DNA of 64,000 nucleotides from Siphonodentalium dalli. Lineage: Eukaryota > Mollusca > Scaphopoda > Gadilida > Siphonodentaliidae. Location: assembly GCA_032622095.1 (NCBI GenBank), contig CP136062.1, positions 143,920,351 through 143,984,350 of the forward strand, read 5' to 3'. The position numbers were made by a program, and so were the translations under genes. The notes beneath the pieces were generated by a model. That model was not told the DNA's origin. It did no database searches and saw only the letters and a program-made list of their open reading frames with translations. Position 1 is the first letter of the stretch. Every line of letters starts with the position of its first letter. Positions 1-11,848 of the stretch are shown here, in pieces.

Positions 1-708
1 CTTGTACTTTTCGAGTAATAGTGATTACAAAAGTGTCAAGTATAATAATAATAATAATAATAATAACAATGAAAAATAATCGCAAAAGGACCATAACTCC
101 GCCAAGAAACATTGGGCGGAAATCCTGATACCATTATATTTAGTAAACCTTCGATGCCTACATTCGCTAGAGATTTCGCGTTCCTACTGCAATCAGTTTC
201 TGAGTATTTCGAAATAAACGGAAAACGACCTCAGTAGAAAAACAATATACTTCCTTGGTTACACCATGGAAGTATAATAAAAGGGTCATAACTCTGGTAA
301 AAAATGTATGACCGGACGTATTTTGCGAACTCTTGTGAGATACCCTTTTTGTGAACTCACATACCAAAAATCTTTGAAATCTATTGATAAAACATTTAAT
401 CAAAGGACCATAACTCTGGTGAAAATATCCGACCGTTCTAGCAAAGTTTGCCAACTCGTTTCAGATAATTCTCTTGTGAACTCCAATACCAACTATCTTT
501 CCAAACTTTTGATAATTGTTCGAAATTAACCCCGGACCACTTTCCATGGGTGCTAAACAACAAAAATTTACAAACAATGAACCGTAACTCTGGTAGAAAT
601 GTACGAGCTGGTCTAGTCTGTAAACTCCTTGAACTGATATATCACAAATCTATGAAAGCCGTTGATAACAAAATAATTTGAAAATAATTTGAAAAAATAT
701 TTTCGAGC
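1..708. repeat. Degenerate dispersed/tandem repeat, 'accataactctggtgaaaat' type
   Basis: Diverged copies of a phrase close to 'ggaccataactctggtgaaaat' recur at about 88, 283, 405 and 580, roughly every 100-200 bases, each followed by similar 'ctcttgtgaactcc...taccaa' text. An (ATA)n microsatellite sits at about 42-66. The short ORFs here are repeat-derived and show no protein features. I associate this repeat style with bivalve and gastropod genomes, which is recognition, not a database hit. The same family recurs near 1140, 30200-30420, 62200-62850 and 63780-64000. Confidence 0.6.
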
Positions 709-1615
709 GGGTTATAATAAGTCCAATCTGTGAACATTTATGTTTAATATGAACCTATATGCACGAGAATGTGTTGTGCAATCAGAGTCATAGTTGCTGG
801 ATTCTTTCGGCGTGATAATAGTGATTATTGTAATATATTGCAGTTAAATTTTGAGTTTGACGCCAATCATACTATGTCCACCAAGATGTATCTGACCAAC
901 ATTTCACGCTGATATTTCATTTGAGTGATAAACTCGGCGAGAAATGTTCATGGTTGTGCTAAAACAAGCGGTCGCCGACGGCGGTATCCTCCGCCCAGGT
1001 TGGCAAGTTTGGGGATGGGCATTTACAAAATATGTTTTAAAATATAACTGACATAAGTTAATATTTGTTTGATATTGGTTATTGTTTGTGTTAGTTCAGG
1101 CTTAAAATTTAAATTGCAATGTCAAACACAATTACAATCCAAGGACTATGACTCTGTTGAAAATGTCCTGTCGGGCTTAGTTTTCGAATGCATTTAAGAT
1201 ATTCCCTTGTTAACCAAAATACCAAAAATCTGTGTAATCTGTTGATAATTGTTCAAAATAACTCCCGGACAACTTTTCGGGACAGTACAACAGACGGACG
1301 GATGGAACCCATTGCTTTATCCCCAGCCGAAAAAAATCGGGCGGGGGATAAATAAGTCCAATATGTGATTATTTAGGTTCAATATGAACATATTTGAACG
1401 AGAATATGCTGTGCAATCAGAGTCATAGTTGCTGAGTTCCCTCGACGTGACAATATCAATTAATGTATCGCAGTTAAACAATATTTTGAGTTAGACGCCA
1501 ATAATATTGTGTCCACCAAAATGTATCCGACCAACATTTCACGACGCTGATATTTTTGCGTTTGAGTGATAAATTCGACGAGAAACGTTGGGCAGAGCCA
1601 AAAATAACTACCGAA
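709..1615. repeat. Pair of direct repeats (709-1000 and 1346-1615)
   Basis: Two direct copies about 630 bases apart share the order 'aagtccaat...tgtga', 'gcaatcagagtcatagttgctg', 'gacgccaat...tgtccacca' and 'gaccaacatttcacg'. They differ by substitutions and small indels. Between them (about 1130-1340) is another copy of the 'ctatgactctgttgaaaatg' repeat followed by 'cagacggacggatgg', a common tail of such repeats in molluscs. No coding potential is seen. The minus-strand ORF at 1474-2061 partly consists of this repeat. Confidence 0.6.
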
Positions 1616-2232
1616 CTTGTGCCAACCACATCTAAATGTGCATAATTATGCAGACTGAAAAATGAACATTTGTTTAAAAGATGTCGGTTCAAAGGCAGTT
1701 TCGTACTATCATTTCGATGACATGAGTTGGAAATTACTAGAGCGAATATGACTGCTAGGTTAAAAGACATACATCGATATAACCATTGTGTAACGTTGAC
1801 ACAATATCCCGTTATACAGTTATCGAAACATTTAAAAAATAAGTCAAAACCAAACACAGATTTGTTCTTATAATAGGCTATTGTGAGTTTAACTGTATTA
1901 TATTTTGTCAAATGCTCATCAAATCGAGTTTCACAGTTTGACAAAATATTGAAAAATCTACGTTTAACGAGTTTAACGAAATATGCACAAAGATGGGTAT
2001 TGGCGTTTGTTTGGCAATGACAACATGACGACTGCAATTCCAAGGTACACACGTAATACACAACATTCCCCTTTAGGATTACCGATCATTTCACATGTCA
2101 CGTCTGATTCTTTATAAACTAAATCTGATGGAACAGAAATGCGAAGGGCGAATATATATAGCATTAATGTCTCATTAGAATGAATATTAACATGCATAGT
2201 CGAGCATGGGTTAATATATGTCATGTACATAC
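1616..2232 (-). other. Intron sequence downstream of the last visible exon
   Basis: This follows the donor at 2232/2231 on the minus strand. The ORF continuing out of the exon here is simple intron read-through. The next exon must begin with two bases to complete the split codon. I could not identify it in 1-2232, so it probably lies left of the window. Confidence 0.5.
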
Positions 2233-3427
2233 CGACAACAAATTCAGTTTTGAATCCTTCCTCGCTTTGCTCGATGTCAGTGAAAGCGCCTGCATCCCAT
2301 TCGAACCGAACATCGTTCGACGTCACAACAAGATGAGTGTGATCTCTGATGACAACTGGGGGTGACTCATCTACAACAATAGGTCCTATTGTTGTCATTT
2401 CTTCCAAACCCGCCTTATTTGTCGCAAGCAAGACGAAGAAGCACTCGGAACCTGTGCTCAGACCAATGTGGGATCGTTTATAATGTGACCGGTGAGGCGC
2501 CTGAACAAACGCGATTACATCAGGATCAACAGCTGTGGAAATGGACGAAGCCACTCCGATTGTCATCCCCCGTATCTGAGATTCAGCATCTGTTACGTTC
2601 CACCAGAGATTAGCTCCATCATACGGTATGTAAATGCGCGTGAAAAGCGGCAGTTCCCGGCAGAAGTTTGTTGACACATCCTTGTCAAGTGGAGAATCTT
2701 TGTCGAAGACTAGAGCACTAACATTTCGACCCACAACTTCTCTCTCGCATCGAGCAGCGCATTCCTCCGTTTGTGTGAGCGCTGCTATCCGAATATCAGA
2801 CCACACGACATGTGCTCCTGATTCCAAGCATGCTATCGAGGGACGAGTAGTTGCTCCAGCGATGGTGATGTTTGCTAATCGCGGTGGAGTGTTATCTATC
2901 GTGATTCCATCTGAGCATACTGCCTCGGACGGTTCCACAGCATGGTTGTAAGCGACCACTGTTGTGTAGTGTTTCCCTAGTCCAGGTGCTAGAATAGTTA
3001 CCGTCTGTGTTGTAATATTGGTCAAAACGGCCGTGCTCTCGTGGAAGTTATTGCCGATTAGCTCGGCCCTTGTTAGACACTTCGAAGATAGAGCTACTTT
3101 GTAGAACTTAATGCCACTCTCGTGATCAACGAATCCCGGGAAATTCACGCTCACCATATCTAGACTGGTATAATCAATATCAGTACCTCCGACACTGCCT
3201 TCGAAAACGGATCCTGTTTCTGGTGCGGAATCATCAGCCAGTACTCTAACAACGCTTGTTGTGCTCAACATTGCAATATTTGTCACGTCTAGTTTGAAGT
3301 AGTAATTCCTGTTGTGGTCGCCAAGATGTGTGTCGCTTGCTACGAGGGAGTTCAGTGTTAGTGAATAATTGAACATTTCGCACGATCCGATACTTGGACA
3401 GTAACACTGGTCTACTTCGGAGCATGT
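2233..3427 (-). CDS. Exon: extracellular repeat modules of a large multidomain protein (seventh visible exon)
   Basis: A 1195-bp exon encodes 398 codons plus one base. The acceptor is 'ctattccag|ACATGC' at 3428/3427 and the donor is 'GTCG|GTATGT' at 2233/2232. It opens in phase 0, matching the end of the exon at 4868. The start is Cys-rich (TCSEVDQCYCPSIGSCE). Modules with 'DDSAPETGSVFEG', 'DIDYTS', 'DHESGIKFYKVAL', 'DNTPPRLANI' and 'DESPPVV' follow, the look of repeated beta-sandwich extracellular modules in large invertebrate secreted or membrane proteins. Sequons such as NYS, NIT, NVS and NVT fit an extracellular location. There is no transmembrane segment in the exon. The hydrophobic stretch that the open frame shows above 3427 is intronic. 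Function is not known to me; adhesion or receptor roles are only inference. Confidence 0.85.
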
Positions 3428-4867
3428 CTGGAATAGAGATATAAAGAACAATATAATGAAACCAAGAGGTTGAAACGTTGAAGCTTGTGTGTGTTCGCGT
3501 ACCATGTGATCAGTGGAAATATTGTCAGGACGGATTATGGTGGTATCTGAGCAAGCGATATGATTTCTCTGTGGAATCAACATATCTTCGATCAAATACG
3601 CACATAATCGATCTATAAAGTGAAATAGGTACATAATGTGATTACTTGATTCTGAAATAAGCAGATAGTGGTGTCATATCCGTTATTTCGATTTATGGCG
3701 CGGGCCACAGTTAAAACACATGTTAAAGAGCGTACACATGGCTTATTTGTGTCATTGTCCGCATATAATCTGCTTAGAATCGCATCATTATTAGTCGATA
3801 ATGTGACTAAAAACTCTACTTTTTATCTACCTAAAACAAGCTCTATTATAAGCGGATAATATGCGGATTTTCGGGAGAAGAGGCCGGTGGAATTACGACC
3901 TCTGCGTGGTCTTTCCGAAAGTTTCCCCCACCCGTAAAAATGACAACGTCGTGGTATGGCCTTGTGTCAGAAAAAAGACACAAGACAAGGATATATATTG
4001 GTTACTAAGAACTGGGTAACTCGAGAATACATTGAACATCGAGGTATGTTTACATATAAACACCTACAAGAAAGTAAGTTCCCTCAGATATTTTTGACGA
4101 TATCTTTAGATGTGGTTATCAGAATGCGATGAAACTTTGGGAAGACAATATCTATTATGTCACCAATATGTCTTATGACTAATGATGTGGTGACAGGCTA
4201 TACACTTGAATGAACACCAATTGGATGGAAAGAGTGGACATTCCGAAAATCACACAACTGGGTTCATTAAGAGGAAGCATGTCCATGTATACTGGACATT
4301 TGGGTATGTTCCATTTTCAGAATTCTCGGTTAACGACAGATAGACCTCACCTTAGTTGTTTGGTGTATGTGACCAAATAATCTCCAAAAAGAGTCGATTA
4401 TAACAATAAATGTTATGACATTGCTCGGCTTTTGCGCGGGGATTTGGCAGCCATAATTTTATGCCAGGTGTCAATTCATAGTAATGAGGGCACGGTCTTA
4501 CCTAGACTTTCACTCGTTGCAATGGCATGCGGTGATGTTCCTTGTTAATTCGACGTGGCATGTGGTTACACTATCAGCATTGGGTTGTTAATCACATGCA
4601 CATTTAAATGCGTTTCTCTCTCAAGCATGGACGCACACAGGAGAGTCAGCCTTAACTCAAATAATCCGTCATATGATACTAATCATATGACCATAATATT
4701 CGGATAATCAGCCTCAAAATTATTGAGATACAATGCAATAATTATTTCTGAATGAGCTGACTTATTTTGAGATGTTTATATTGGATGCATGACCTTCTTT
4801 TGCATATTAAATAAGGCGTTTGTCGTGTATGTATATCAGAGCATCGTACATGAACATGTGATCATAC
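3428..4867 (-). other. Intron (1440 bp), no element recognised
   Basis: This is bounded by donor GTATGA at 4867 and acceptor CAG at 3428. I see AT-rich single-copy-looking sequence, a short palindrome (tgtgtcagaaaaaagacaca, about 3964) and no supported gene or transposon end. Confidence 0.6.
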
Positions 4868-6038
4868 CTGATTGTTTAATCGCTTTACTGGCAAAGTTCC
4901 CCGGCTAACTTCAGTACCATCATCAAAGACCAGCGAATCGTCATTCCACGTCCCAGCATGTAACGACCAGCGCACACTACGGATGCCACTGTGGGGATCA
5001 AAGGCTGCGAATACAAGGTTCATAGTCGAAAGGTCATTTGAATCGTGCACATACAGGTGTTGGTGGCCATCTTTGGTCAAGAAGGCATTCTCTATGAACG
5101 GGTTGCTGCTGTCTATATGAACTATTTTATCTTCAGTATAGTCTCTGCCCATGATGTCTGCAGACTTGATCCAGGTCGTAACGGAGTTACCATCAGTTAT
5201 GGGCGGATCAAAACAGATTCGCTGACTTTGAACGTCCGGAATTGGTGTTTCTACATTCTTCACCCCGCTATTCATCAACCACGAGTAGTCAAACGATACG
5301 ATTCCGTGGACATTCGAGGTTCCTCGAGCGGTGAGTAGTTCTTTGTTGTCTTCGTAAACTCCGCTAATGAGCCCATGGGCGTCTCCGATCACGGGTAGAA
5401 GCCGGTTGTTATTGCGGTGGTACGTGTTGTAATATCTTTCAGCCCAATACAAACACACCTCTCCCAAATTTGTTTGCCACGTGTAGTTTGTAGCGGGGTT
5501 TGCTGATGACACACGGAGCACGTTATCATGGTTTATTTCAATGCGGGATGAGTAGTCATACATGACAAATCGCCTTGCCTGCTGTACGTTTTCCGTATTA
5601 TCGACAGCTTCTACGACTACCGCATACAGTGCTGGCTCCAGGGGCAATACGAATGCTAATAATGTCGTGTTGATGCTCAAAGTTTGGTTGCTCTCGTGTG
5701 CAACTAATAACGTGTTTGGTCCCGACGGTTTGACAAAATGAAGTGACACCTGGAAGTGATCAAATCCTGACGCCTGTTCCGGATGTGATATATAAGGGTC
5801 GTACCAACCTTCCAGATAAATGTTCAAATTGTCCGATATGAGGAGAGAATTTGGTATCTGAATTGGATCCTGTTCACATCCTCTGGTGGCGCAGTGTTCT
5901 GGTGGAATATTATCCACGTAGTAGCATAGGGTTCGTTGGTAGTTGACTCCAGGGTAAGTAATTTTTCCAGACACCGATCCATCGAATTCCAGTCGAATCA
6001 TATAGCCACCGCCAACAGCAGAGAAACGCAAACATACC
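4868..6038 (-). CDS. Exon: large extracellular segment of the multidomain protein (sixth visible exon)
   Basis: A 1171-bp exon supplies one base to complete the upstream split Gly codon and then 390 codons, ending exactly on a codon before donor CAG|GTATGA (4868/4867). The acceptor is 'ctactcatag|GGTATG' (6039/6038). Visible elements in order are RFSAVGGGYMIRLEFDG, a Cys-containing 'RTLCYYVDNIPPEHC', 'EGWYDPYISHPEQASGFDHF', 'LPLEPALYAVVVEAVDNTEN', 'GEVCLYWAERYYNTYHR', 'ADIMGRDYTEDKIVHIDSS' and 'FAAFDPHSGIRSVRWSLH'. The 'DPHSGI' near the end is a variant of the 'DHESGI' signature in the next exon, so the repeat module begins here. Several NxT/S sequons suggest secretion. Phase 0 at the 3' end joins the phase-0 exon at 3427. 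Confidence 0.85.
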
Positions 6039-7200
6039 CTATGAGTAGATAATCAATATATTTGGCAGCAATTCATATTGTCATAATGTAAATGTATATC
6101 GTATTGTATGTGTTACCATTTTTATAGCAACAATCTTTGTGGAATATATAGATAGAATGACACAAGTGTGTGAACAGGTTAAAGTGTTGTGTTGTGACGA
6201 GAACCGTGGGTTCGAGTTTTACCCGTCGCATGACAAATGAGAACAGTTGTGTTGTTCTATGTTTATTGTACTGACTGATGATCGTAACTTGTAATATACT
6301 GATATCGAGATCGATATTGCTTGATTTAATTGAACAAACTTGTGATTTATTTAGACTATACTTCATAATTTAGTGAAGACATAATTTGATTTTTAGGACT
6401 ATATATCAGAAACAGTAAAAAATATGTGCACACAATTTATTGGTATAGCTGTCACGAAAAGTGACTTAATACAGTAAATTGAGTACATATAATTCCGCAA
6501 ATAATATGTGCTATTGAGTTTAGTTCATATTTGATTATGTGTGCCGGTGTCTTTAGTTTGATTAACATTAATTATGTTATTTAATAACAATCCCGCACGG
6601 CGCGATGAACATAACACGTCCTTCTTCACAACTTCCGATGAACTCCTATCGGATACTGAACAAGTCAATTAGTTAGTTATTTATAAACAATTATTAAAAA
6701 TAAATCGTTTCGTTTTAGATAAATATTGTGTGTTAGCTTATATTGAAAACCAGTTTACCAGTTAAGACGCCTTGGCATGTTGTCATTGAAGACCATAATC
6801 TGGACAAGCCTGCCCGCGTGATCTCTGGACAACTGATATACAGGTATATTTACACAGAATGGCTGCAATTACAAGTAACTTTCATATAGGGCCATACCAT
6901 ACCATACCCGTATTAAACCTCGATTCTCTTCAAGTTTCTTATACACATCGATTCCCCTTTATCTGGCGGAACTTAGATCTGATGGCGGCTTGCTTAATTA
7001 TTGCAGCGACCTACATGTATATCCTTCAATCAATGCAGTACTATATGCCTATATTATCAAAGAGCGAAGTCTACGCCATTGATATACGGAATTGTACTCG
7101 CATCCAAACGGTCACACTATCTATTGTTCAATGCGATATGTGTACTGTATTTGTCTAGAATTATAATATGTATATCGATATTCATATTAAGTAGACTCAC
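6039..7200 (-). other. Intron (1162 bp), no element recognised
   Basis: AT-rich sequence between the donor at 7200 and the acceptor at 6039. The open frames at 6073-6366 and 6859-7228 have low-complexity, intron-like composition and no domain signature. Confidence 0.55.
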
Positions 7201-7339
7201 CCATCACCGTTTTCCAATGACGAACTGAAATCCAAATTGCTGTTTAATATACGATGAACCATTTCTATTGGGTTAATAGATGATGGCGTTCCATATGATT
7301 CACTTGTAAGCAAGATCGTCTGTAATTCGTGCAAAACTC
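7201..7339 (-). CDS. Small linker exon of the multidomain protein (fifth visible exon)
   Basis: A 139-bp exon opens with two bases (GA) completing a Gly codon after the previous exon, has 45 codons and ends with two bases (GG) that complete Gly with the first base of exon 6038. The acceptor is 'ctcctaatttcag|GAG' (7340/7339) and the donor is 'GATGG|GTGAGT' (7201/7200). The peptide runs VLHELQTILLTSESYG ... MVHRILNSNLDFSSSLENG. It looks like a helical linker with no recognised domain. Perfect phase agreement on both sides is the main support. Confidence 0.78.
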
Positions 7340-7720
7340 CTGAAATTAGGAGACATGTTTTTTTAATGGAAAAGACTGTATTGGGTATGAATATTATTGT
7401 TCGTAAACCTGGTATGACCAATCCGGCGCAATGGATTTGAAAAATGAACATACCTTTTTTTTTCTTTTTTTCTTTTTCATTTCGTTCATCATTTATTTAA
7501 GGAACGAGTCAATAGACTGTTAGTCCCCGCTTACAAATTATAATTTACATTTCAGTCATAATCAGTTTTCGTTATATCTATGTTCAACAATTGTGTTTCC
7601 TTTAATATGGAAATTCTCTGTTGGAAAATAAGTTCTTTTTGTTTTTAACAAAACGCGCGAAGAGTATAGTTCCACATCTCATTCTATATGCCTCATTCAA
7701 ATAGATTTTCTTCGGACATA
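7340..7720 (-). other. Intron sequence with polypyrimidine tract
   Basis: This is the first part of the intron 7340-10484. A T/C-rich stretch lies at about 7454-7485. Nothing else can be supported. Confidence 0.5.
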
Positions 7721-7729
7721 TCGCAGTTT

Positions 7730-8425
7730 CCGGTTTTATTACATACCCATTGACGTAAGGCACATGTATTCAACGGAATCCCAGCCATTGAATACATTTA
7801 GTATATACCTCTAGTGGAATACAAGCCGGAACTATTCTTGTTGACGTTGTCGCCAAGAAAGATGACGTACATTACGTCGACCATCCGCTTCCGGTGATCC
7901 CCCATAATTACTGGTTATTTGTCAGACTTAAATCACAATAAAGGTAGCTATAGTAACAATGAAGGTGATATTCGTGGATTGAACTTATCTGACTGAACGG
8001 TGTAGAATACATACAGAACACAACTTGCATCATAATCTCGAATCTTTTATCGAACTCGTTGCGGACGGCGCAAAGTTATATTTCGCTCGATCTACGTTCT
8101 CGCGAAATATACCTTGCGCCATCCGCAACTCATTCGACAAAAGAGTCTCGATTAAGATGCGCGTTGTGTTCTGTCTATTTATTACACACCCAAGAAAGAT
8201 GACGTACATTACGTCGACCATCCGCTTCCGGTGATCCCCCATCATTACTGGTTATTTGTCATACTTAAATCACAATAAAGGTCGCTATGGTAACAATGAA
8301 AGTGACATTCATGGATTGAACTTATCTGACTGAACGGTGTAGAATATATATTTCGCTCGAGCTACGCTCTCGCGAAAAGAAGAGTCTCGATTAAGATGCG
8401 CGTTGTGTTCTGTCTATGTATTCAA
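7730..8425. repeat. Dispersed repeat with internal inverted-repeat MITE and tandem partial duplication
   Basis: The block starting 'cccattgacgtaaggcacatg' is repeated at 24647-24950. Within it, 7856-8012 is directly duplicated at 8190-8345 ('agatgacgtacattacgtcga ... cacaataaagg'). A foldback segment sits at about 8015-8176: 'CAGAACACAACTTGCATC' on the left faces 'GATGCGCGTTGTGTTCTG' on the right. Its arms continue through 'tcgaatcttttatcgaac' and the Ser/Arg-like 'gcggacggcgcaaag' / 'cttgcgccatccgc'. A shortened copy of the foldback follows at about 8350-8420. This looks like a MITE plus local duplication. Confidence 0.65.
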
Positions 8426-8449
8426 CTGCATTTGCAATAATTTCGTCTT

Positions 8450-8990
8450 TTATAATTTGGTCCTCTGTGCTTACATTGTCCTCCAAATACATTTTCATTT
8501 TCTCATCAATTGTTTCTTCAATGAGTTTCGTCATATTGATTCTTTCTTATATGTTATGCTCCATTGATGTCATTTGACTTTTTTAAATTTATTTAAATCG
8601 GCTTTCAGATTCTCGCAAATTTTTTTCTCATCTTATTTGAGTTTCTGCTCTGTCTATGCACCGTTTCGCTTCAACACTATTTAATCGCTTTTCAATCTTT
8701 TGTACAAACATTTCTAATTTCTGAATGCGTTTATCAAGTTTGTCCTTGTTTTTCTCTATTTTTGATGATTGTTGTTGAATATTTTCTTTCTGTCGCTCCA
8801 AGACGTTGGTCAATATTATTGTTTATCTTTTCTTCGAAGTTATCTAGTATCAGTTTTGTCAGTATATCTAGTTTATTCATGTCATCGTTGTCAGTGTATT
8901 GAGACATTTCTGCTACGCTTTTTGTTGTCGTTTTCCCATTTATTTGACATTTCCGTGAGAAAAATAATAAGGAATCTGCCCATCACGAAC
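8450..8990 (-). pseudogene. Broken coiled-coil ORF remnant, probably from a retroelement
   Basis: On the minus strand, about 8980-8810 reads through ...KSVAEMSQYTDNDDMNKLD, ILTKLILDNFEEKINN. The text then continues in another frame from 8813 to 8628 as ERQKENIQQQSSKIEKNKDK, LDKRIQKLEMFVQKIEKRLN and a stop. The heptad-like spacing of I/L/V/M with charged residues is a clear coiled coil. One frameshift separates the halves and no start codon context is convincing. Retroelement ORF1 or gag proteins often have such N-terminal coiled coils, but no RNA-binding knuckle or RT is visible next to it. It lies inside the host-gene intron on the same strand, yet has no usable splice sites that I can see. 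Confidence 0.4.
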
Positions 8991-10484
8991 ATCATGATCC
9001 ATTTAAAATGTTATATCATCGTTTTCCTAAGAATCGTTTCCTAATATTTCTCACTATGTATATCCAAGAAATTTATTCACCATATTTTTCGCAATCCTGT
9101 TGCGATTTCACGATAATTTCTATGCATTTTTTGGCGTTTTTGTTGGGACCACGAGTATATGCTGCTATGTTGTTGATTATGACGCCACAGTATATATTAT
9201 TTTCTGATATTATCTACGTAAGAAGCTATCTACATTCACTCCGTGTTGCTGACACCCTCCGGGGTGGTGATATCAGATTCAGGGAGTTAATGATTGTGTC
9301 TTAGTTGAAAACTGTTCTGTCAGAATTTACACCATAGAACCACAGCGGGAGGTTTTCTGTAACTGAACTCATTAGATTTTTCCCATGATCCCATTATTAT
9401 CACCTATTGATGTGTTCTCAGTCTGCCAACGTTTCAATGATCGACTCTTATAAAAAGCGTCAATACTGTCCTCGCTGTAACACTCGGGGGGGGGGGGGCT
9501 TTGCTTCCTGCTGGGGTGGCATGTAACCCATACTCCACAGGCAAGCATCTAATGGCTATTAAACACGTATAACCAAACTCAACAAACGCTCTTCAGCGGC
9601 ACTATGGCATTCAAACGTGTGTTGTAGGAGAGGGCATACAGCCCTTTCAAATCTTCCCGGGGGGATCATCCCAAACCCAAACTCCAAACCTACTCGCTGT
9701 AACACTATCTGGTAGAAGACAATCGCTGTGATTCAACTGCGTCCCTATTTCATGTGATGCATTACCACTCATGAATCAAATCGTTCGTAACTGATCTTGA
9801 ATCTCTCCAATATTGTGCAGATCCAAGATACGTGTGTATATATGTCATTGCGATGTCAGTCTCCAAGACGCCAACTGTGATTAAAAACTAAAAATCTTCA
9901 TGGATTCATATATACATAACCAATTTGGATGTGATTCATACGCAATCAATGTAATTTCACTACATTGAAATCGCCACCCTTGTTGTGGACGGCGTTATTG
10001 ATTATCGATGATTCGATGTGTGCAACAGGTTATTGTCAAATGTTCACTTCCTGATTGATTTCACTACCATCTATGCAAGTACTTAATTCTGTATTTAATA
10101 TTGTGCCAGTAGTGAATGTCAGTGGTGAATGGAACATGATAGTAACCGAATGCAAAGATGCTTATAAAATGCATCTGTTCCACAGCTAACTATATACGAA
10201 GTAAACCTTATGTATTTCTCATAGTAGCGATGCTATCGAAATTTGCCTGTAAATAACATACAATTATCTCGTATGAATCAATCAGGTATTTTATGACAAT
10301 GTGTTAGTAGCACCGTTACGTGTGGAACTACAAAAACTTTACTTCGCATGTCGTTAGCTTTGGCAAATATGTTCTAAAGCGAAAATATCAGGAAAATATG
10401 TCGCGCAAACTTGCCATTGTATGAACGTAACATCAATTTAGAGACTTCTTTACAGTCATTATGTATTAATGGTGCAGTACTTAC
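8991..10484 (-). other. Intron sequence with a G13 homopolymer
   Basis: A run of 13 G lies at 9486-9498. The text 'gtaggagagggcatacagccctttcaaatctt' (split here as gtaggagagggcatac and agccctttcaaatctt, about 9626-9655) recurs at 40211-40245 and marks a dispersed repeat. Otherwise this is AT-rich, with no gene that I can support. Confidence 0.5.
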
Positions 10485-10745
10485 CATCCAAAGACTCCCT
10501 CAATATGGTTAACCTTGATTCCGTCAACCCGAATTTGTACTCGTAAACGTATGATGGTGGAATTGAGCCAGGTGTGATTTTGAATTCGGCTAATGACTCG
10601 GATGAAGTGAATGCTGGTGTAAACCTCCCGTAAATATTGAACTGATTGAGGCAAGTTGAAGATCCGGAGGATGTGGAATTCCTAACTTCCCCAGCACCAC
10701 TCTCCACTCCCATTCTACAGGTGTGAATTTCTGGCGGGGTGTCGG
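10485..10745 (-). CDS. Exon following the EGF module of the multidomain protein (fourth visible exon)
   Basis: A 261-bp exon has acceptor 'atatattttcag|CCGACACC' (10746/10745) and donor 'TTTGGATG|GTAAGT' (10485/10484), the best donor in the gene. Two opening bases complete a Ser codon with the EGF exon, and one closing base completes Gly with exon 7339. The peptide starts DTPPEIHTCRMGVESGAGE and continues through STSSGSSTCLNQFNIYGRF, a Ser/Thr-rich section and PPSYVYEYKFGLTESR. Two cysteines and the D-T-P-P start resemble the D-x-PP boundaries of the later repeat modules. No family name can be assigned. Confidence 0.82.
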
Positions 10746-11848
10746 CTGAAAATATATTCCACTTTACATTGCATGTGATGATTTCAACTCTTTATTAATA
10801 CTCTTTGTTAATACTCATTGACGAATTCCATTAGGAAATGTTCAGTTAAAACCCGTTTGCTGCACTTATCACCTGAACATTTACCACCGAAGAATATGAA
10901 AACTTTTGCACTTGGTATTATCTTTTCGTTTGTATGTCTGTCGGCTTCATTTATTTCCTGAAGATCCTCGAGTTGAATAACAGACCATTCTGATATAATG
11001 ATGTCGAAGCCTACGCTAGTAACGCTACTGTCTACGCTATTATATAACGCTAGTAATGCTACTGTCGTTCTGTTACATATTATAAATTTAGTCTATTGAA
11101 AAATAATGGTGTGGGCAATACGAGTTCAGACATTCTGTTCAAAATAGCGGATGCACAACCCTTTCAACCAATAATATCCATGCTTGGTGTGGATCTTTGT
11201 ACATGTTTATAGTCCTGTGATATACACAAAGAATACATAATGCTGAAATAGAGATATGTTGGGGATACTGATGCCGATATATGTTTCTTGACCCATGCAG
11301 TCGTGTTCACCTTTCGATTCACATAGCATATATTGGATTGTCCAGTAAATATACCCTTTTTTGATTATTCAAATGATTTTCGCTGACTCAGAGAAATAAA
11401 CTTTGCTTGTCCACACTTGTGTCAGAAAGCTCAGATAATAAATTAAAATTAAATTATTACCTGAATATGCATACACTTAATGAATAAATGTCGATCAAGA
11501 TAATATAGCCACCGGCATGTATCCAACCATTAACGGGTCGTGGGGCCATCGGCAACAGACTGTATCGAGGCACACAAGCCACAAGCTAGTAAAGGGGACT
11601 AGTGGTTATATATTACAGTTACTGCGCTAATAATCTCCAATAACATTTTTAACAGTAGAATGACAGCATGGAATTCGAAGTCGAGCAAGAGTTTATTGTG
11701 AAGGGCAAGTTTCATACCGAACATCGACAAAAAATGACGTTTCTGAAAACACCGAGTTAATAAAAACACGAGGAGGATATCACCAGAGAAGTTTGCCGAA
11801 TGGCCAATAGTAGAGCGGACAAACTCAAAAATCTCACTAGAAGTAGGC
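10746..11848 (-). other. Intron sequence, nothing recognised
   Basis: AT-rich sequence between the exon acceptor and the foldback element. The text 'ctacgct...ataacgctagtaatgctactgtc' is repeated locally at about 11010-11065. I see no transposon end or coding signal. Confidence 0.5.

Noticed and set aside
1474-2061. 195-codon minus-strand open frame
   Set aside because: It overlaps a direct repeat with a second copy at 709-1000, contains no domain, and partly overlaps intron read-through of the neighbouring exon.
3428-3634. N-terminal extension of the open frame above the 2233-3427 exon, with a hydrophobic stretch that could pass for a signal anchor
   Set aside because: A strong acceptor at 3428/3427 in phase with the upstream exon shows this is intron. 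The apparent start Met is fortuitous.
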